Positions 6,825 to 14,345 are shown, counted from the first letter of the stretch. The stretch: DNA of 27,080 nt from an uncultured Candidatus Saccharibacteria bacterium (GCA_938017655.1 CALIJO010000019.1:1-27080), one strand, 5' to 3'. Numbers and translations are program-made. Notes: a model not told the origin generated them from the sequence alone.

Positions 6825-7747
6825 GTCGCGTAGTTTGCCTCGGTAGTGTCTTGCAAGACATCTATATGATCGACCACAACGATCTTGGCGAGATTAAGAC
6901 TGGCGAGAAGCTCACTATGGACAAAAACAGTTTCGAGGTTGGCGGTGGTGCGGTCAATGCTGCCACGAATTTTACTAGACACGGCCACGAAACTATCGTG
7001 ATTTCTAATTTTGGTCGCGATAGTGCAGCTAATGCTATTTTGAATTTTCTCCAAAACGAAAACGTCGACACTAGCTACTTGAATTTTACTCGCAAAAAGA
7101 CTGGCATTTCGGTGATTTTGCTCGATTCTGAAACCGGCAAGCGTACGATTTTGACTTGTCGTGGCGCTTCGGAAAGCTTTACTAAACTCGAAGCTTCTGA
7201 TCTTGATCTGTCTAATCCAGATTGGCTCTATGTTACCAGTCTGAATGGCGATATGAATACCTGCCTGCGCTTTTTTGAAAAAGCCAAAGAGAAGGGCACT
7301 AAGATTATGTGGAATCCTGGCATGGAGGAGATTGCCGAGAAGAAGAAACTTTTAGGCCTACTTCAAGATGTCGATGTTTTAATTTTGAATGAAAAAGAAG
7401 CGAAAACCTTGATCGGCGGGGAAATCCTCGAAGAATTATTGGTTAAATTGGCTCGTTATGTCAAAACGGTTATTATTACGGCGGGCGCTCGTGGCTCTAT
7501 TGCCACCAATGGTAAAGAAACCTATCGCTTAGCGGAATATGAAATGAAAACCCCGAAAGACACCACTGGCGCAGGCGACGCCTTTGGCGCAGGATTTTTG
7601 TCCGCCACCCTGGATGGTAAAAAGTTTAAGGATGCCCTAATTTTTGCCGCCGCTAATGCCACCTCTGTGATTTCTCATATTAGTGCTCAAGCCGGCACCC
7701 TTTATGGTGATGAAGATCTTCATCCAATGCCAATCCAAAGACTTTAA
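6821..7747 (+). CDS. PfkB-family carbohydrate kinase (ribokinase-like)
   Basis: 308 residues, the family length. PfkB kinases phosphorylate sugars or nucleosides with ATP. The N-terminal substrate-side GGGAVNAA motif (41-48) and the C-terminal anion-hole motif DTTGAGDAFGAGF (247-259) with catalytic Asp253 are both intact; LNEKEA in the middle is also typical. The ATG overlaps the epimerase stop (ATGA at 6821-6824), so it is translated with the genes for GAPDH, RpiB and the RPE-like protein. Placed beside pentose-phosphate genes, a ribokinase- or ribulokinase-like role is plausible but the substrate cannot be read from sequence. The operon ends at a terminator at 7804-7831. Confidence 0.88.
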   Translation: MSRVVCLGSVLQDIYMIDHNDLGEIKTGEKLTMDKNSFEVGGGAVNAATNFTRHGHETIVISNFGRDSAANAILNFLQNENVDTSYLNFTRKKTGISVILLDSETGKRTILTCRGASESFTKLEASDLDLSNPDWLYVTSLNGDMNTCLRFFEKAKEKGTKIMWNPGMEEIAEKKKLLGLLQDVDVLILNEKEAKTLIGGEILEELLVKLARYVKTVIITAGARGSIATNGKETYRLAEYEMKTPKDTTGAGDAFGAGFLSATLDGKKFKDALIFAAANATSVISHISAQAGTLYGDEDLHPMPIQRL

Positions 7748-7803
7748 TATTTAGGTATAAAAAAATAAAGCTATAAAAACCTAAACTCTTAGTCTTTAGA
7801 AAG

Positions 7804-7836
7804 AAAAATAGAGTCCCGAGGCTCTATTTTTTATTA
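7804..7836 (+). terminator. Terminator after the sugar-phosphate operon
   Basis: A 12-bp stem with one G-U pair (7804-7815 with 7820-7831), loop CCGA, A-tract before and T-tract after. The A/T symmetry means it may also terminate the convergent LOG gene transcript arriving from the minus strand. The rest of 7748-7920 shows no gene. Confidence 0.85.
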
Positions 7837-7920
7837 TTTAATCTAAAAACGATTCTGTCATAAGTTTTAGCTTAATTATATCTAGACGAACCAAGCCGAA
7901 ATTAAATTTTGACTAAAACC

Positions 7921-8631
7921 TTAGACCGACTTGAAATTATTATAGATATTCTGGTCAATCTTCAGATGTCCAATTTTATTTGCGGCGAGCACTACATCGC
8001 GCACATCATCTGTCACCTTGAAAATCCTCAAATCTTCCTTTTTGATCATACCCTCCTTAATCATCGTATTAGAGAAGAATTTAATCAATGGTTTCCAGTA
8101 AGCTTTTCCGATGAAGAAGAATGGCATTTTTGGCATTTTCTTACCTTGCATTAACATTAGAACTTCGGAAAGTTCATCCAAGGTGCCGAATCCACCAGGG
8201 AAAAATGCGTAAGCTTTGCTCGACATCACCAGCATCACCTTGCGAGCAAAGAAATAGTGAAATTCCATAGTATCGGTGAGGTAAGGATTAATTTTTTGCT
8301 CATGCGGTAAAATGATATTTAGGCCCACTGATCGACCACCATATTCGAAGGCGCCACGGTTCGCTGCTTCCATAATGCCAGGACCACCACCGGTGATCAC
8401 TGGATGGCCATTTTCTGCAAGTAGACGGCCAAGCTTCATGGCTTTTTGATAGTAAACGTCTTTTTCTTTAGTTCTGGCAGAACCAAAAATTGTCACGCCC
8501 TGTGAGAATTGACTAATCGTCGAAAGCCCCTTTAAGAGATCCTTAGCATAGGCCATCGAGCGATCCACATCAGGTCCAGCGATATTATTATCTTTCAGCT
8601 CATTTAACCAGTTTAATGTTATTTTATCCAT
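7921..8631 (-). CDS. LOG-family protein (nucleotide 5'-monophosphate phosphoribohydrolase type)
   Basis: 236 residues from the preferred start. LOG proteins split nucleoside 5'-monophosphates into base and ribose 5-phosphate, and in some organisms activate cytokinins. Seen are VTIFGSAR, the ITGGGPGIMEAANRGA nucleotide-binding stretch, the RK of FFARKVML and the signature PGGFGTLDE. The ATG at 8631 is preferred to an in-frame ATG at 8655 because a TGT-TATAAT box lies on the minus strand at 8639-8644, 7 nt before 8631, so the longer form would start upstream of its own promoter. Only minus-strand gene in the window. Release of ribose 5-phosphate would feed the RpiB operon next door, but that link is inference. 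Confidence 0.87.
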   Translation of the reverse strand: MDKITLNWLNELKDNNIAGPDVDRSMAYAKDLLKGLSTISQFSQGVTIFGSARTKEKDVYYQKAMKLGRLLAENGHPVITGGGPGIMEAANRGAFEYGGRSVGLNIILPHEQKINPYLTDTMEFHYFFARKVMLVMSSKAYAFFPGGFGTLDELSEVLMLMQGKKMPKMPFFFIGKAYWKPLIKFFSNTMIKEGMIKKEDLRIFKVTDDVRDVVLAANKIGHLKIDQNIYNNFKSV

Positions 8632-8638
8632 AAACTTG

Positions 8639-8644
8639 ATTATA
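8639..8644 (-). promoter_or_regulatory. -10 box of the LOG gene, leaderless type
   Basis: On the minus strand this reads TATAAT preceded by TGT. Seven bases separate it from the ATG at 8631, so the transcript should begin at or next to the start codon. Confidence 0.6.
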
Positions 8645-8672
8645 ACATTAAACATAACAGTTTTCTATCTAG

Positions 8673-8678
8673 TATAAT
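8673..8678 (+). promoter_or_regulatory. -10 box of the TrmH-like gene, leaderless type
   Basis: TATAAT ending 6 nt before the ATG at 8685, with no Shine-Dalgarno in between. It diverges from the LOG promoter, so both promoters fit into the 53 bp between the two start codons. Confidence 0.65.
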
Positions 8679-8684
8679 AGATAT

Positions 8685-9218
8685 ATGGCTCGTGAAATTC
8701 ATCTTATCTTGCATAATATTCGCTCCATCTTGAATGTAGGCGCGATTTTGCGTACCGCCGAAGGGCTGGGGGTCGAGAACGTGATTTTTTCTGGTTACAC
8801 TCCAACCCCGCTCCCCGTATCGAAAGAACTTCCGCATATTGCCGAAAACATTACCGCCAAAATCCATAAGACCGCGCTTGGCGCTGAAGCATATCTAGAT
8901 CTAGCAGCGACTGATAACATTCTTCAGACCCTAGAAAATTATCACGAGGAAGGCTTCCAGCTCGTAGGCTTAGAAAATAATCTAAACGATCAACGTCTCA
9001 TTCAGATTAACTCACCAGATTTTCACACAAAAATCGGACCAAAAGTTGCCTTGGTTCTCGGCGAAGAAGTCGACGGCATTGCCGAAGAACTTCGTGAAAA
9101 ATTAAATGTCTTTGTCGAGATCCCTATGGTTGGTCGCAAGGAATCTTTTAATGTTTCGGTGGCCACCGGGATGATACTCTATGAATTAAAGTGTTATAAT
9201 AAAGAAAATAGGAGCTAA
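8685..9218 (+). CDS. TrmH/SpoU-family RNA 2'-O-methyltransferase
   Basis: 177 residues, a minimal SPOUT domain. The three family motifs are in order: motif 1 NIRSILNVGAILRTAE (about residues 11-26), motif 2 ALVLGEEVDGI (about 121-131) and motif 3 VEIPMVGRKESFNVSVATG (about 143-161), which together form the trefoil knot that binds S-adenosylmethionine. There is no extra N-terminal RNA-binding domain of the RlmB kind. The target (tRNA or rRNA ribose) cannot be told. No Shine-Dalgarno; TATAAT sits 6 nt before the ATG, so the mRNA looks leaderless. leuS begins at the base after its stop. Confidence 0.9.
   Translation: MAREIHLILHNIRSILNVGAILRTAEGLGVENVIFSGYTPTPLPVSKELPHIAENITAKIHKTALGAEAYLDLAATDNILQTLENYHEEGFQLVGLENNLNDQRLIQINSPDFHTKIGPKVALVLGEEVDGIAEELREKLNVFVEIPMVGRKESFNVSVATGMILYELKCYNKENRS
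9192..9200 (+). promoter_or_regulatory. Internal promoter for leuS
   Basis: TGT-TATAAT inside the last codons of the methyltransferase gene, followed by AGGAG at 9210-9214 and the leuS ATG at 9219. leuS can therefore be transcribed on its own as well as by read-through. Confidence 0.6.
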
Positions 9219-11561
9219 ATGGAACGTTATAATCCCTTAAAAATCGAACAAAAATGGCAAAAAATTTGGGCCGAACAGGAAACCTACAAGGCAGAGGAGA
9301 ATTCTGACAAACCGAAAAAATACCTCGCCGAAATGTTCCCATACCCATCTGGTGCGGGTCTTCATGTGGGGCACGTGCGTAATTTTTCTATTGTCGATGC
9401 CTTAGCGCGTTTTTATTCTCAGAACGGCTATAATGTTCTACGTCCATTCGGTTACGATACCTTTGGCTTGCCAGCCGAAAATTACGCGATTAAGACCGGT
9501 GTTTCTCCGAAAGAAGCTACTCGCATTAATACCGAAAACTTCCGTAAACAAGCTCAGCGTCTCGGTTTTGCCATTGACTGGTCACGCGAAATTAACACCT
9601 CCGATCCTGAATATTACCGATGGACCCAGTGGTGTTTCTTGCAATTATTTAAGAACGGTTTAGCTTATCAAAAAGAGAGCTATCAGTGGTGGTGTCCGAA
9701 TGATCAAACCGTGCTTGCCAATGAACAGGTAGAAAATGGTCATTGTTGGCGCTGTGGTACCGAAGTTGAAAAAAAGAAAATGAAGCAGTGGTTCTTCAAA
9801 ATTACTGATTATGCAGATCGCCTACTCGCCGATGTTGATAGTCTCGATTGGCCAGAGAAAATCAAGACCATGCAGAAAAACTGGATTGGCAAGTCTGTCG
9901 GTTCAGAGGTGGTCTTCCAAGTAGCCGATTCCACTCGTCAAATTAAGGTCTTTACTACTCGGATCGATACGATTTTTGGCGCCACCTTCTTGGTACTCGC
10001 CCCAGAACATCCACTTGCGCTTGAGCTTGCTACGGAAGACCAAAAAGCCGGAGTGGCAGAATATGCTAAAAACGCCATCAAAAAATCCGAAATCGAACGT
10101 CAAGAAAACAAGGAAAAGACCGGCGTCTTCACTGGCAGCTTCGCGATTAATCCAGTTACTGGTGCCAAAATGCCAATTTATGTCGCTGACTATATCTTAA
10201 TCGGCTACGGTGAAGGTGCTGTGATGGCGGTGCCAGCTCATGATGAGCGTGACCAGGCTTTTGCCGAAAAGTATAGCCTCGAAGTGAAAACCGTGATTGA
10301 TGAAAATGAAATTTTAATTAACTCTGGCGACTATACCGGTCTCACCTCTGAGGAAGCTAAGGCAAAAATCACTAAGGATCTTGAAAAAGACCAGATTGCC
10401 GCGCCTCGCACTACTTATCGTATGCGCGACTGGTTGATTTCTCGCCAACGCTACTGGGGCTGTCCAATTCCAATTGCCTATGATAAGGACGGTAATCCTC
10501 ACGCCATTCCTGAAGATCAATTACCAGTAGTCTTGCCAGACATTACCGACTATAAACCTGATAGCTCTGGCCGTTCTGCTCTCGCTAAGGCCGAAGATTG
10601 GAAAAAAGTTATTATCAATGGCGAAGAAATGACCCGTGAGACCGATACCTTAGATGGTTACGCTTGTTCCTCTTGGTATCTCTGGCGCTATACCTCACCT
10701 AATGACAAAGAGCATGCTTGGAATCAAGAGGCTGTCAAATATTGGGCTCCGACCGATATCTATGTCGGTGGTGACCATGCCGTGGCTCACTTACTTTATG
10801 TGCGTTTCTGGGCCATGTTCTTCCATGATTTAGGTTTGCTGCCTTTCGAAGAGCCAGTCAAGACCTTGCTTTATAACGGTTACATTAATGCGCCAGATGG
10901 CAAAAAAATGAGTAAGTCTAAAGGTAATGTCATTGATCCACTCGATGTGATTGATTCAGGTTACGGTGCTGATACGCTGCGCACCTATGAGCTCTTTATC
11001 GGCCCCTACAATGAAGATGCTGCCTGGAGTACTAAAGCCATTGGTGGGGTTTACCGCTTCCTCAACCGCTGTTTTAATTTAGTTTATCTTGAAAATACCA
11101 TCGCTCGTGTCGATGACGAGGTTAATCTAATGGCTCGTCACAAAACCATCAAGAAAGCCACTGACGATATGAACCGTGCGAACTTTAATACCGTGGTGGC
11201 TGCTCTCATGGAATTTGTTAATCATCTCTATAAAAACGGCGCCGCCCACGCTGACCTAGTGGCACTCGCTAAGTTGCTTTATCCATTCGCCCCACATCTC
11301 TCCTCAGAAATGCTCGAGACACTCGGGTTCGACATTTCTTGGCCAACCTACGATGAATCTGCTTTAGTCAGCGAAACTGCCGAATATATCATTCAAGTGA
11401 ACGGAAAGGTCCGCGCTAAGTTGCAACTTTCGACGGATATTACTAAAGAAGAAATCCAAAAACTTGCCCTAGCCGACGAAAATGTTCAAAAATATCTGAA
11501 TGGTGAGCCACGAAAAATTATTTTCCCACCAAATACTCGCCTCGTCAGCATCGTGGCCTAA
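9219..11561 (+). CDS. leuS: Leucyl-tRNA synthetase
   Basis: 780 residues, shorter than the 860 of E. coli. It charges tRNA-Leu with leucine. The HIGH signature is HVGH at 49-52 and KMSKS is present exactly at 563-567. A zinc-type knuckle (WCPNDQTVLANEQV...HCWRCG) follows the Rossmann core as in E. coli LeuRS. The CP1 editing domain is present, with the Thr-rich stretch TTRIDTIFGATF and the GYGEGAVMAVPAHDERD motif that contains the Asp needed for hydrolysis of mischarged tRNA. The C-terminal part binds the anticodon side. AGGAG precedes the ATG. It directly abuts the upstream TrmH-like gene and is followed by a gene-free stretch to 11681. Confidence 0.97.
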   Translation: MERYNPLKIEQKWQKIWAEQETYKAEENSDKPKKYLAEMFPYPSGAGLHVGHVRNFSIVDALARFYSQNGYNVLRPFGYDTFGLPAENYAIKTGVSPKEATRINTENFRKQAQRLGFAIDWSREINTSDPEYYRWTQWCFLQLFKNGLAYQKESYQWWCPNDQTVLANEQVENGHCWRCGTEVEKKKMKQWFFKITDYADRLLADVDSLDWPEKIKTMQKNWIGKSVGSEVVFQVADSTRQIKVFTTRIDTIFGATFLVLAPEHPLALELATEDQKAGVAEYAKNAIKKSEIERQENKEKTGVFTGSFAINPVTGAKMPIYVADYILIGYGEGAVMAVPAHDERDQAFAEKYSLEVKTVIDENEILINSGDYTGLTSEEAKAKITKDLEKDQIAAPRTTYRMRDWLISRQRYWGCPIPIAYDKDGNPHAIPEDQLPVVLPDITDYKPDSSGRSALAKAEDWKKVIINGEEMTRETDTLDGYACSSWYLWRYTSPNDKEHAWNQEAVKYWAPTDIYVGGDHAVAHLLYVRFWAMFFHDLGLLPFEEPVKTLLYNGYINAPDGKKMSKSKGNVIDPLDVIDSGYGADTLRTYELFIGPYNEDAAWSTKAIGGVYRFLNRCFNLVYLENTIARVDDEVNLMARHKTIKKATDDMNRANFNTVVAALMEFVNHLYKNGAAHADLVALAKLLYPFAPHLSSEMLETLGFDISWPTYDESALVSETAEYIIQVNGKVRAKLQLSTDITKEEIQKLALADENVQKYLNGEPRKIIFPPNTRLVSIVA

Positions 11562-11619
11562 GTCTAAAAAACTTTTCTCAAAAATTCACGAAAAATCTCT
11601 CACCTGCTCTGATTTTTTC

Positions 11620-11648
11620 TTGCAAACCACGGGTTTTTATAGTACAAT
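11620..11648 (+). promoter_or_regulatory. Promoter for the bL32-nusB-Nudix operon
   Basis: TTGCAA at 11620-11625 and TACAAT at 11643-11648 with a 17-bp spacer. The leader is about 25 nt and carries AAGGAG just before the ATG at 11682. The same -35 word (TTGCAA) is used before rpsP. Confidence 0.75.
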
Positions 11649-11681
11649 AATACAAATTTATATATTAACAAGGAGCATTTA

Positions 11682-11882
11682 ATGCCTGAACCTAAAAAGC
11701 AAAGCAGCCCAAGAAAGACTGGTCTACGCCGTAGTCACCTTCGTCTTGTCTTAGCTCGTGCAGTTAACAAGAAATCACCTATTAAGGCTTTCGAAACTGC
11801 TAAGAAAACCCCAAATCTTAAAGTTAAAACTGTTAAAACCGCAGTTAAAGCTACTAAAAAGACAAAGAAAAGCGAAAAATAA
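11682..11882 (+). CDS. rpmF: Probable 50S ribosomal protein bL32, cysteine-free form
   Basis: 66 residues, very basic. The N-terminus (MPEPKKQSSPRKTGLRRSHLRL) matches the bL32 pattern of a PK-rich start followed by K-x-G-x-RRSH. The zinc-binding CxxC pairs of many bL32 proteins are absent, as in the E. coli form, and the C-terminus (from about residue 40) is a Lys/Thr low-complexity tail without the usual HHxCxxCGYY end. A good AAGGAG precedes the ATG. It overlaps nusB by one base (TAATG) and lies in a cluster with rnc, rpsP and a KH gene; rpmF close to rnc is common in bacteria. Recognition rests on the first 22 residues only, so another small basic ribosome-associated protein is possible. 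Confidence 0.65.
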   Translation: MPEPKKQSSPRKTGLRRSHLRLVLARAVNKKSPIKAFETAKKTPNLKVKTVKTAVKATKKTKKSEK

Positions 11883-12376
11883 TGGCAAGTAATCGGCACC
11901 TTGGCAGAATAATTATCCTTCAAAGCCTCTATGAATATGAGGTGAGAAGTTTGGCGGGCGACGCTACAGCCGACATTAATGTTATTATCGCAAAAAATAT
12001 CGAACCATACGTTAAAGCCGTTGGTGATACTGATTTTATTATCAATACTACCAAGGGTATTTTGGAACATCAAGAAAAACTTGATCAAGAATTACATCCA
12101 TTAGCACCAGAATGGCCACTCGCCTCTATTGCCGCGATTGACCGTAATATTTTGCGCCTTGGGCTCTATGAGCTCGAAGCTCAAACCGTGCCACCAAAAG
12201 TTGCTATCAATGAATCTGTTGAATTGGCTAAGGCTTTTGGCTCGGAAAATTCGTCCAAGTTCGTCAACGGTGTTCTCGGTACCGCTTATAAACAGCTCGG
12301 GTTCGAGAAATCTGAAGGAACAAATGAACAATCAAAGACCAGTTCAGTCGAAGGCGAAAAACCTCAAGAAGACTAA
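11882..12376 (+). CDS. nusB: Transcription antitermination factor NusB
   Basis: 164 residues. NusB with S10 binds boxA RNA and promotes antitermination on rRNA operons. The N-terminal Arg-rich helix (NRHLGRIIILQSLYEYE), the IAAIDRNILRLGLYEL helix (about 81-97) and the PPKVAINESVELAKAFGSENSSKFVNGVLG signature region (about 104-133) are clear. The C-terminal 25 residues are a polar tail beyond the usual fold, and they coincide with the region where the downstream gene starts in another frame. Start codon overlaps the bL32 stop by one base; the Nudix gene begins 53 nt before the nusB stop. Confidence 0.95.
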   Translation: MASNRHLGRIIILQSLYEYEVRSLAGDATADINVIIAKNIEPYVKAVGDTDFIINTTKGILEHQEKLDQELHPLAPEWPLASIAAIDRNILRLGLYELEAQTVPPKVAINESVELAKAFGSENSSKFVNGVLGTAYKQLGFEKSEGTNEQSKTSSVEGEKPQED

Positions 12377-12926
12377 ACCAAAGGCCAAAACTGATTCCCG
12401 TCGCGCATTTACCCCAAGGACACGAAATTCTCGCGACTCCAATCTTAAAAAACTTCAACAAAAAATTCTCAAGAAAAAACCGACCATCAAAGAAATTGTC
12501 CGCGAACCGACCTCTGGTGGTATCGTTTTCAGACTGACTAAAGACAAAAAAGATATTGAAGTTTTACTCATCCAAGATTCGAAAAACCGTTGGACTATTC
12601 CCAAGGGACATATTGAGCCGGGTGAAACCGCAAAACAGACCGCCATTCGCGAAATTGGCGAAGAAGCCGGTCTGAACCATATCCAGGTCCTTTCTTGGCT
12701 CGGAAAGATCCACTTCAAGTATCGTCGTATTGATAAACTAGTGCTGATGACTACGCAAATTTATCTCGTACGTTCACTTGATACTACGGAGCGCCCGACC
12801 AAAGAAAAATGGATGAATGGCATCAAATGGTTTAGCTTCCAGGATGCGATTAATGTCATTGAGTATGAAGATATTGAAAAACTCATGCTTATCGCAAAAA
12901 AACGCATTCGTCAAGGAGAATATTAA
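12324..12926 (+). CDS. Nudix hydrolase with Lys/Arg-rich N-terminal tail
   Basis: 200 residues from the ATG at 12324, chosen because GAAGGA sits 4 nt upstream; the open frame extends further up inside nusB but without sense. Residues 1-56 are strongly basic and low-complexity. The catalytic domain follows, with a full Nudix box (G95-x5-E101-x7-R109-E110-I-G-E113-E114-A-G116-L) that binds the metal used to split nucleoside diphosphates linked to another group. WTIPKGHIEPGE is typical of the MutT/diadenosine polyphosphate hydrolase branch. The substrate is not deducible; the basic tail could bind RNA or ribosomes, which would fit its neighbours, but this is inference. It overlaps nusB by 53 nt. 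Confidence 0.9.
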   Translation: MNNQRPVQSKAKNLKKTKPKAKTDSRRAFTPRTRNSRDSNLKKLQQKILKKKPTIKEIVREPTSGGIVFRLTKDKKDIEVLLIQDSKNRWTIPKGHIEPGETAKQTAIREIGEEAGLNHIQVLSWLGKIHFKYRRIDKLVLMTTQIYLVRSLDTTERPTKEKWMNGIKWFSFQDAINVIEYEDIEKLMLIAKKRIRQGEY

Positions 12927-12944
12927 ATAAATTTGAGTTTCTCA

Positions 12945-12970
12945 GGATACTTGAAATAGTTCAAGTATCC
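12945..12970 (+). promoter_or_regulatory. Perfect 11-bp hairpin just upstream of rnc
   Basis: GGATACTTGAA (12945-12955) pairs fully with TTCAAGTATCC (12960-12970) around an ATAG loop. No T-run follows, so it is not an intrinsic terminator. It ends 23 nt before the rnc ATG. Since RNase III genes are often autoregulated by cleavage of a leader hairpin (known for E. coli rnc), this is a candidate self-cleavage site. Confidence 0.6.
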
Positions 12971-12993
12971 AAAAGATTCCCAAGAAAGTAGTT

Positions 12994-13860
12994 ATGGAAC
13001 AAGAAATAAATCTTGCTGATTATCAAATTAATATCGCGGACATCAGGCAGCATATTGACGAGGTGGCAGTCAATAAAACCAGGAAGCAGCCTCAAAATGC
13101 TGAAGAGTTTACCGCTGATACAAAAGCTCTCTACGCCGACTTCGCCAAAGAAAAAATGGGTATCGAATTTAAGGATATTTCGCTCTTTATCACCGCGCTT
13201 ACTCACCGAAGTTACGTGAATGAACATAAAAAGGCCCACATCGAACATAATGAACGTTTAGAGTTTCTCGGCGATGCGATTTTAGAGCTCGTCACCTCTG
13301 ATTTTCTCTATCGTAATTTTGCTGAACCAGAGGGAATTATGACCGCTTGGCGTTCAGCCTTAGTCCGTACGGAATCGATTGGTCGTGCTTCCACTGAAAT
13401 CGGTTACCTACATCTCATTCGTCTCTCGAAAGGTGAAAAGCTCGGTAGTGACCGCACTCACGCCTCGATTATTGCCGACTGCTTCGAGGCGGTGACTGGT
13501 GCAATCTATCTTGATCAGGGGTATTTGCGCGCTAAGCAGTTTATTTATCAGCATATTTTGACTAAGATGGACGAAATCATCATCAACGAATCTTGGCGCG
13601 ACTCGAAGAGCTATTTACAAGAATTAGCTCAAAAAACCGATGGCGCTACGCCACAATATCACGTCATCAAAGAGGAAGGCCCAGATCATGACCGTGTCTT
13701 CTCAGTAAATGTAGTGGTTGCGGGTCGTATTCGCGGCACTGGTTCCGGACATAGTAAGCAAGAGGCTCAGTCTAATGCCGCCACCGAAGGTATCAAGTAT
13801 TATAAAAAACACCTCGGCAACCAACTTCCAGCCACTGGTCGTCTCACCCTTCGCAAGTAA
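12994..13860 (+). CDS. rnc: Ribonuclease III with N-terminal extension
   Basis: 288 residues versus about 226 in E. coli. It cleaves double-stranded RNA, mainly in rRNA processing. The catalytic signature NERLEFLGDA (86-95, with Glu90 and Asp94) and the second acidic pair in ADCFEAVTGAIYLD (Asp162, Glu165) are intact. A double-stranded-RNA-binding domain covers about 200-272 (SYLQELAQK...GSGHSKQEAQSNAA). The first ~55 residues before MGIEFKDIS are extra and match nothing I know. No clear Shine-Dalgarno precedes the ATG at 12994, so the start is less certain; an ATG at 13156 would give a protein of ordinary size. The perfect hairpin at 12945-12970 lies just upstream. Confidence 0.93.
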   Translation: MEQEINLADYQINIADIRQHIDEVAVNKTRKQPQNAEEFTADTKALYADFAKEKMGIEFKDISLFITALTHRSYVNEHKKAHIEHNERLEFLGDAILELVTSDFLYRNFAEPEGIMTAWRSALVRTESIGRASTEIGYLHLIRLSKGEKLGSDRTHASIIADCFEAVTGAIYLDQGYLRAKQFIYQHILTKMDEIIINESWRDSKSYLQELAQKTDGATPQYHVIKEEGPDHDRVFSVNVVVAGRIRGTGSGHSKQEAQSNAATEGIKYYKKHLGNQLPATGRLTLRK

Positions 13861-13905
13861 TTTATCATCCAGATTACGTATAGGCCCCATTGTTTTTTGG
13901 ATAAT

Positions 13906-13934
13906 TTGCAATTTTCCAGAAAATCAGTTAAAAT
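13906..13934 (+). promoter_or_regulatory. Promoter for rpsP
   Basis: TTGCAA at 13906-13911 and TAAAAT at 13929-13934, 17-bp spacer. The short leader carries AAGGAG before the ATG at 13960. Confidence 0.7.
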
Positions 13935-13959
13935 ATCTAAAATTAATTAAGGAGAAAAC

Positions 13960-14292
13960 ATGCTCGCGATTCGTATGCAGCGTAATGGTCGTACTCACTA
14001 CCCAACATTTCGACTAGTCGTCCAAGAATCCCAGCGTCATCCACTTTCTGGACGCGTTGTGGCTGAGGTCGGCAATTACAATCCAGAAACTAAGAAAACC
14101 ACCCTCGACAAGGAAAAGATCGAGTTCTACCTCAAGAATGGTGCTCAACCATCTACCCGTGTAGCTCGTATCTTGAAACTTGAAGGTGTGAAGCTTCCTG
14201 ACTGGGTCAAAGAACCTACCAAGAAGCAAAAAGCTCCAAAGCACGCAGACAAGCTTCGTAAGAATCAACCAAAAGAAGAAGCTGAAGCTTAA
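13960..14292 (+). CDS. rpsP: 30S ribosomal protein bS16
   Basis: 110 residues, slightly longer than the usual 80-90. bS16 binds the 5' and central domains of 16S rRNA and is needed for 30S assembly. The N-terminal IRMQRNGRTHYPTFRLVV and the central VGNYNPETK and IEFYLKNGAQPSTRV blocks are typical. The C-terminal 35 residues are a Lys-rich tail. It has its own promoter and a terminator at 14299-14327, so it is monocistronic although the KH gene follows as in Firmicutes. Confidence 0.97.
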   Translation: MLAIRMQRNGRTHYPTFRLVVQESQRHPLSGRVVAEVGNYNPETKKTTLDKEKIEFYLKNGAQPSTRVARILKLEGVKLPDWVKEPTKKQKAPKHADKLRKNQPKEEAEA

Positions 14293-14298
14293 TTTCTT

Positions 14299-14327
14299 AA
14301 AAAACGCTCCGAAGAGGGGCGTTTTTT
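14299..14327 (+). terminator. Terminator after rpsP
   Basis: A 12-bp stem with one G-U pair (14299-14310 with 14316-14327), loop GAAGA, ending in six T. The promoter of the next gene starts 10 nt later. Confidence 0.88.
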
Positions 14328-14336
14328 CACCAAAAG

Positions 14337-14345
14337 TGCTATAAT
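14337..14345 (+). promoter_or_regulatory. Extended -10 promoter for the KH-domain gene
   Basis: TGC-TATAAT at 14337-14345. The leader is about 22 nt and has CGGAG before the ATG at 14373. Confidence 0.7.

Noticed and set aside
7909..8154. Plus-strand open frame of 81 codons opposite the LOG gene
   Set aside because: It is antisense to conserved LOG codons and has no ribosome-binding site.
12129..12323. Upstream extension of the Nudix frame inside nusB
   Set aside because: The 65 residues are an out-of-frame reading of nusB without family features; GAAGGA points to the ATG at 12324.
12945..12970. Hairpin upstream of rnc as an intrinsic terminator of the Nudix gene
   Set aside because: Neither strand has a T-run after the stem.
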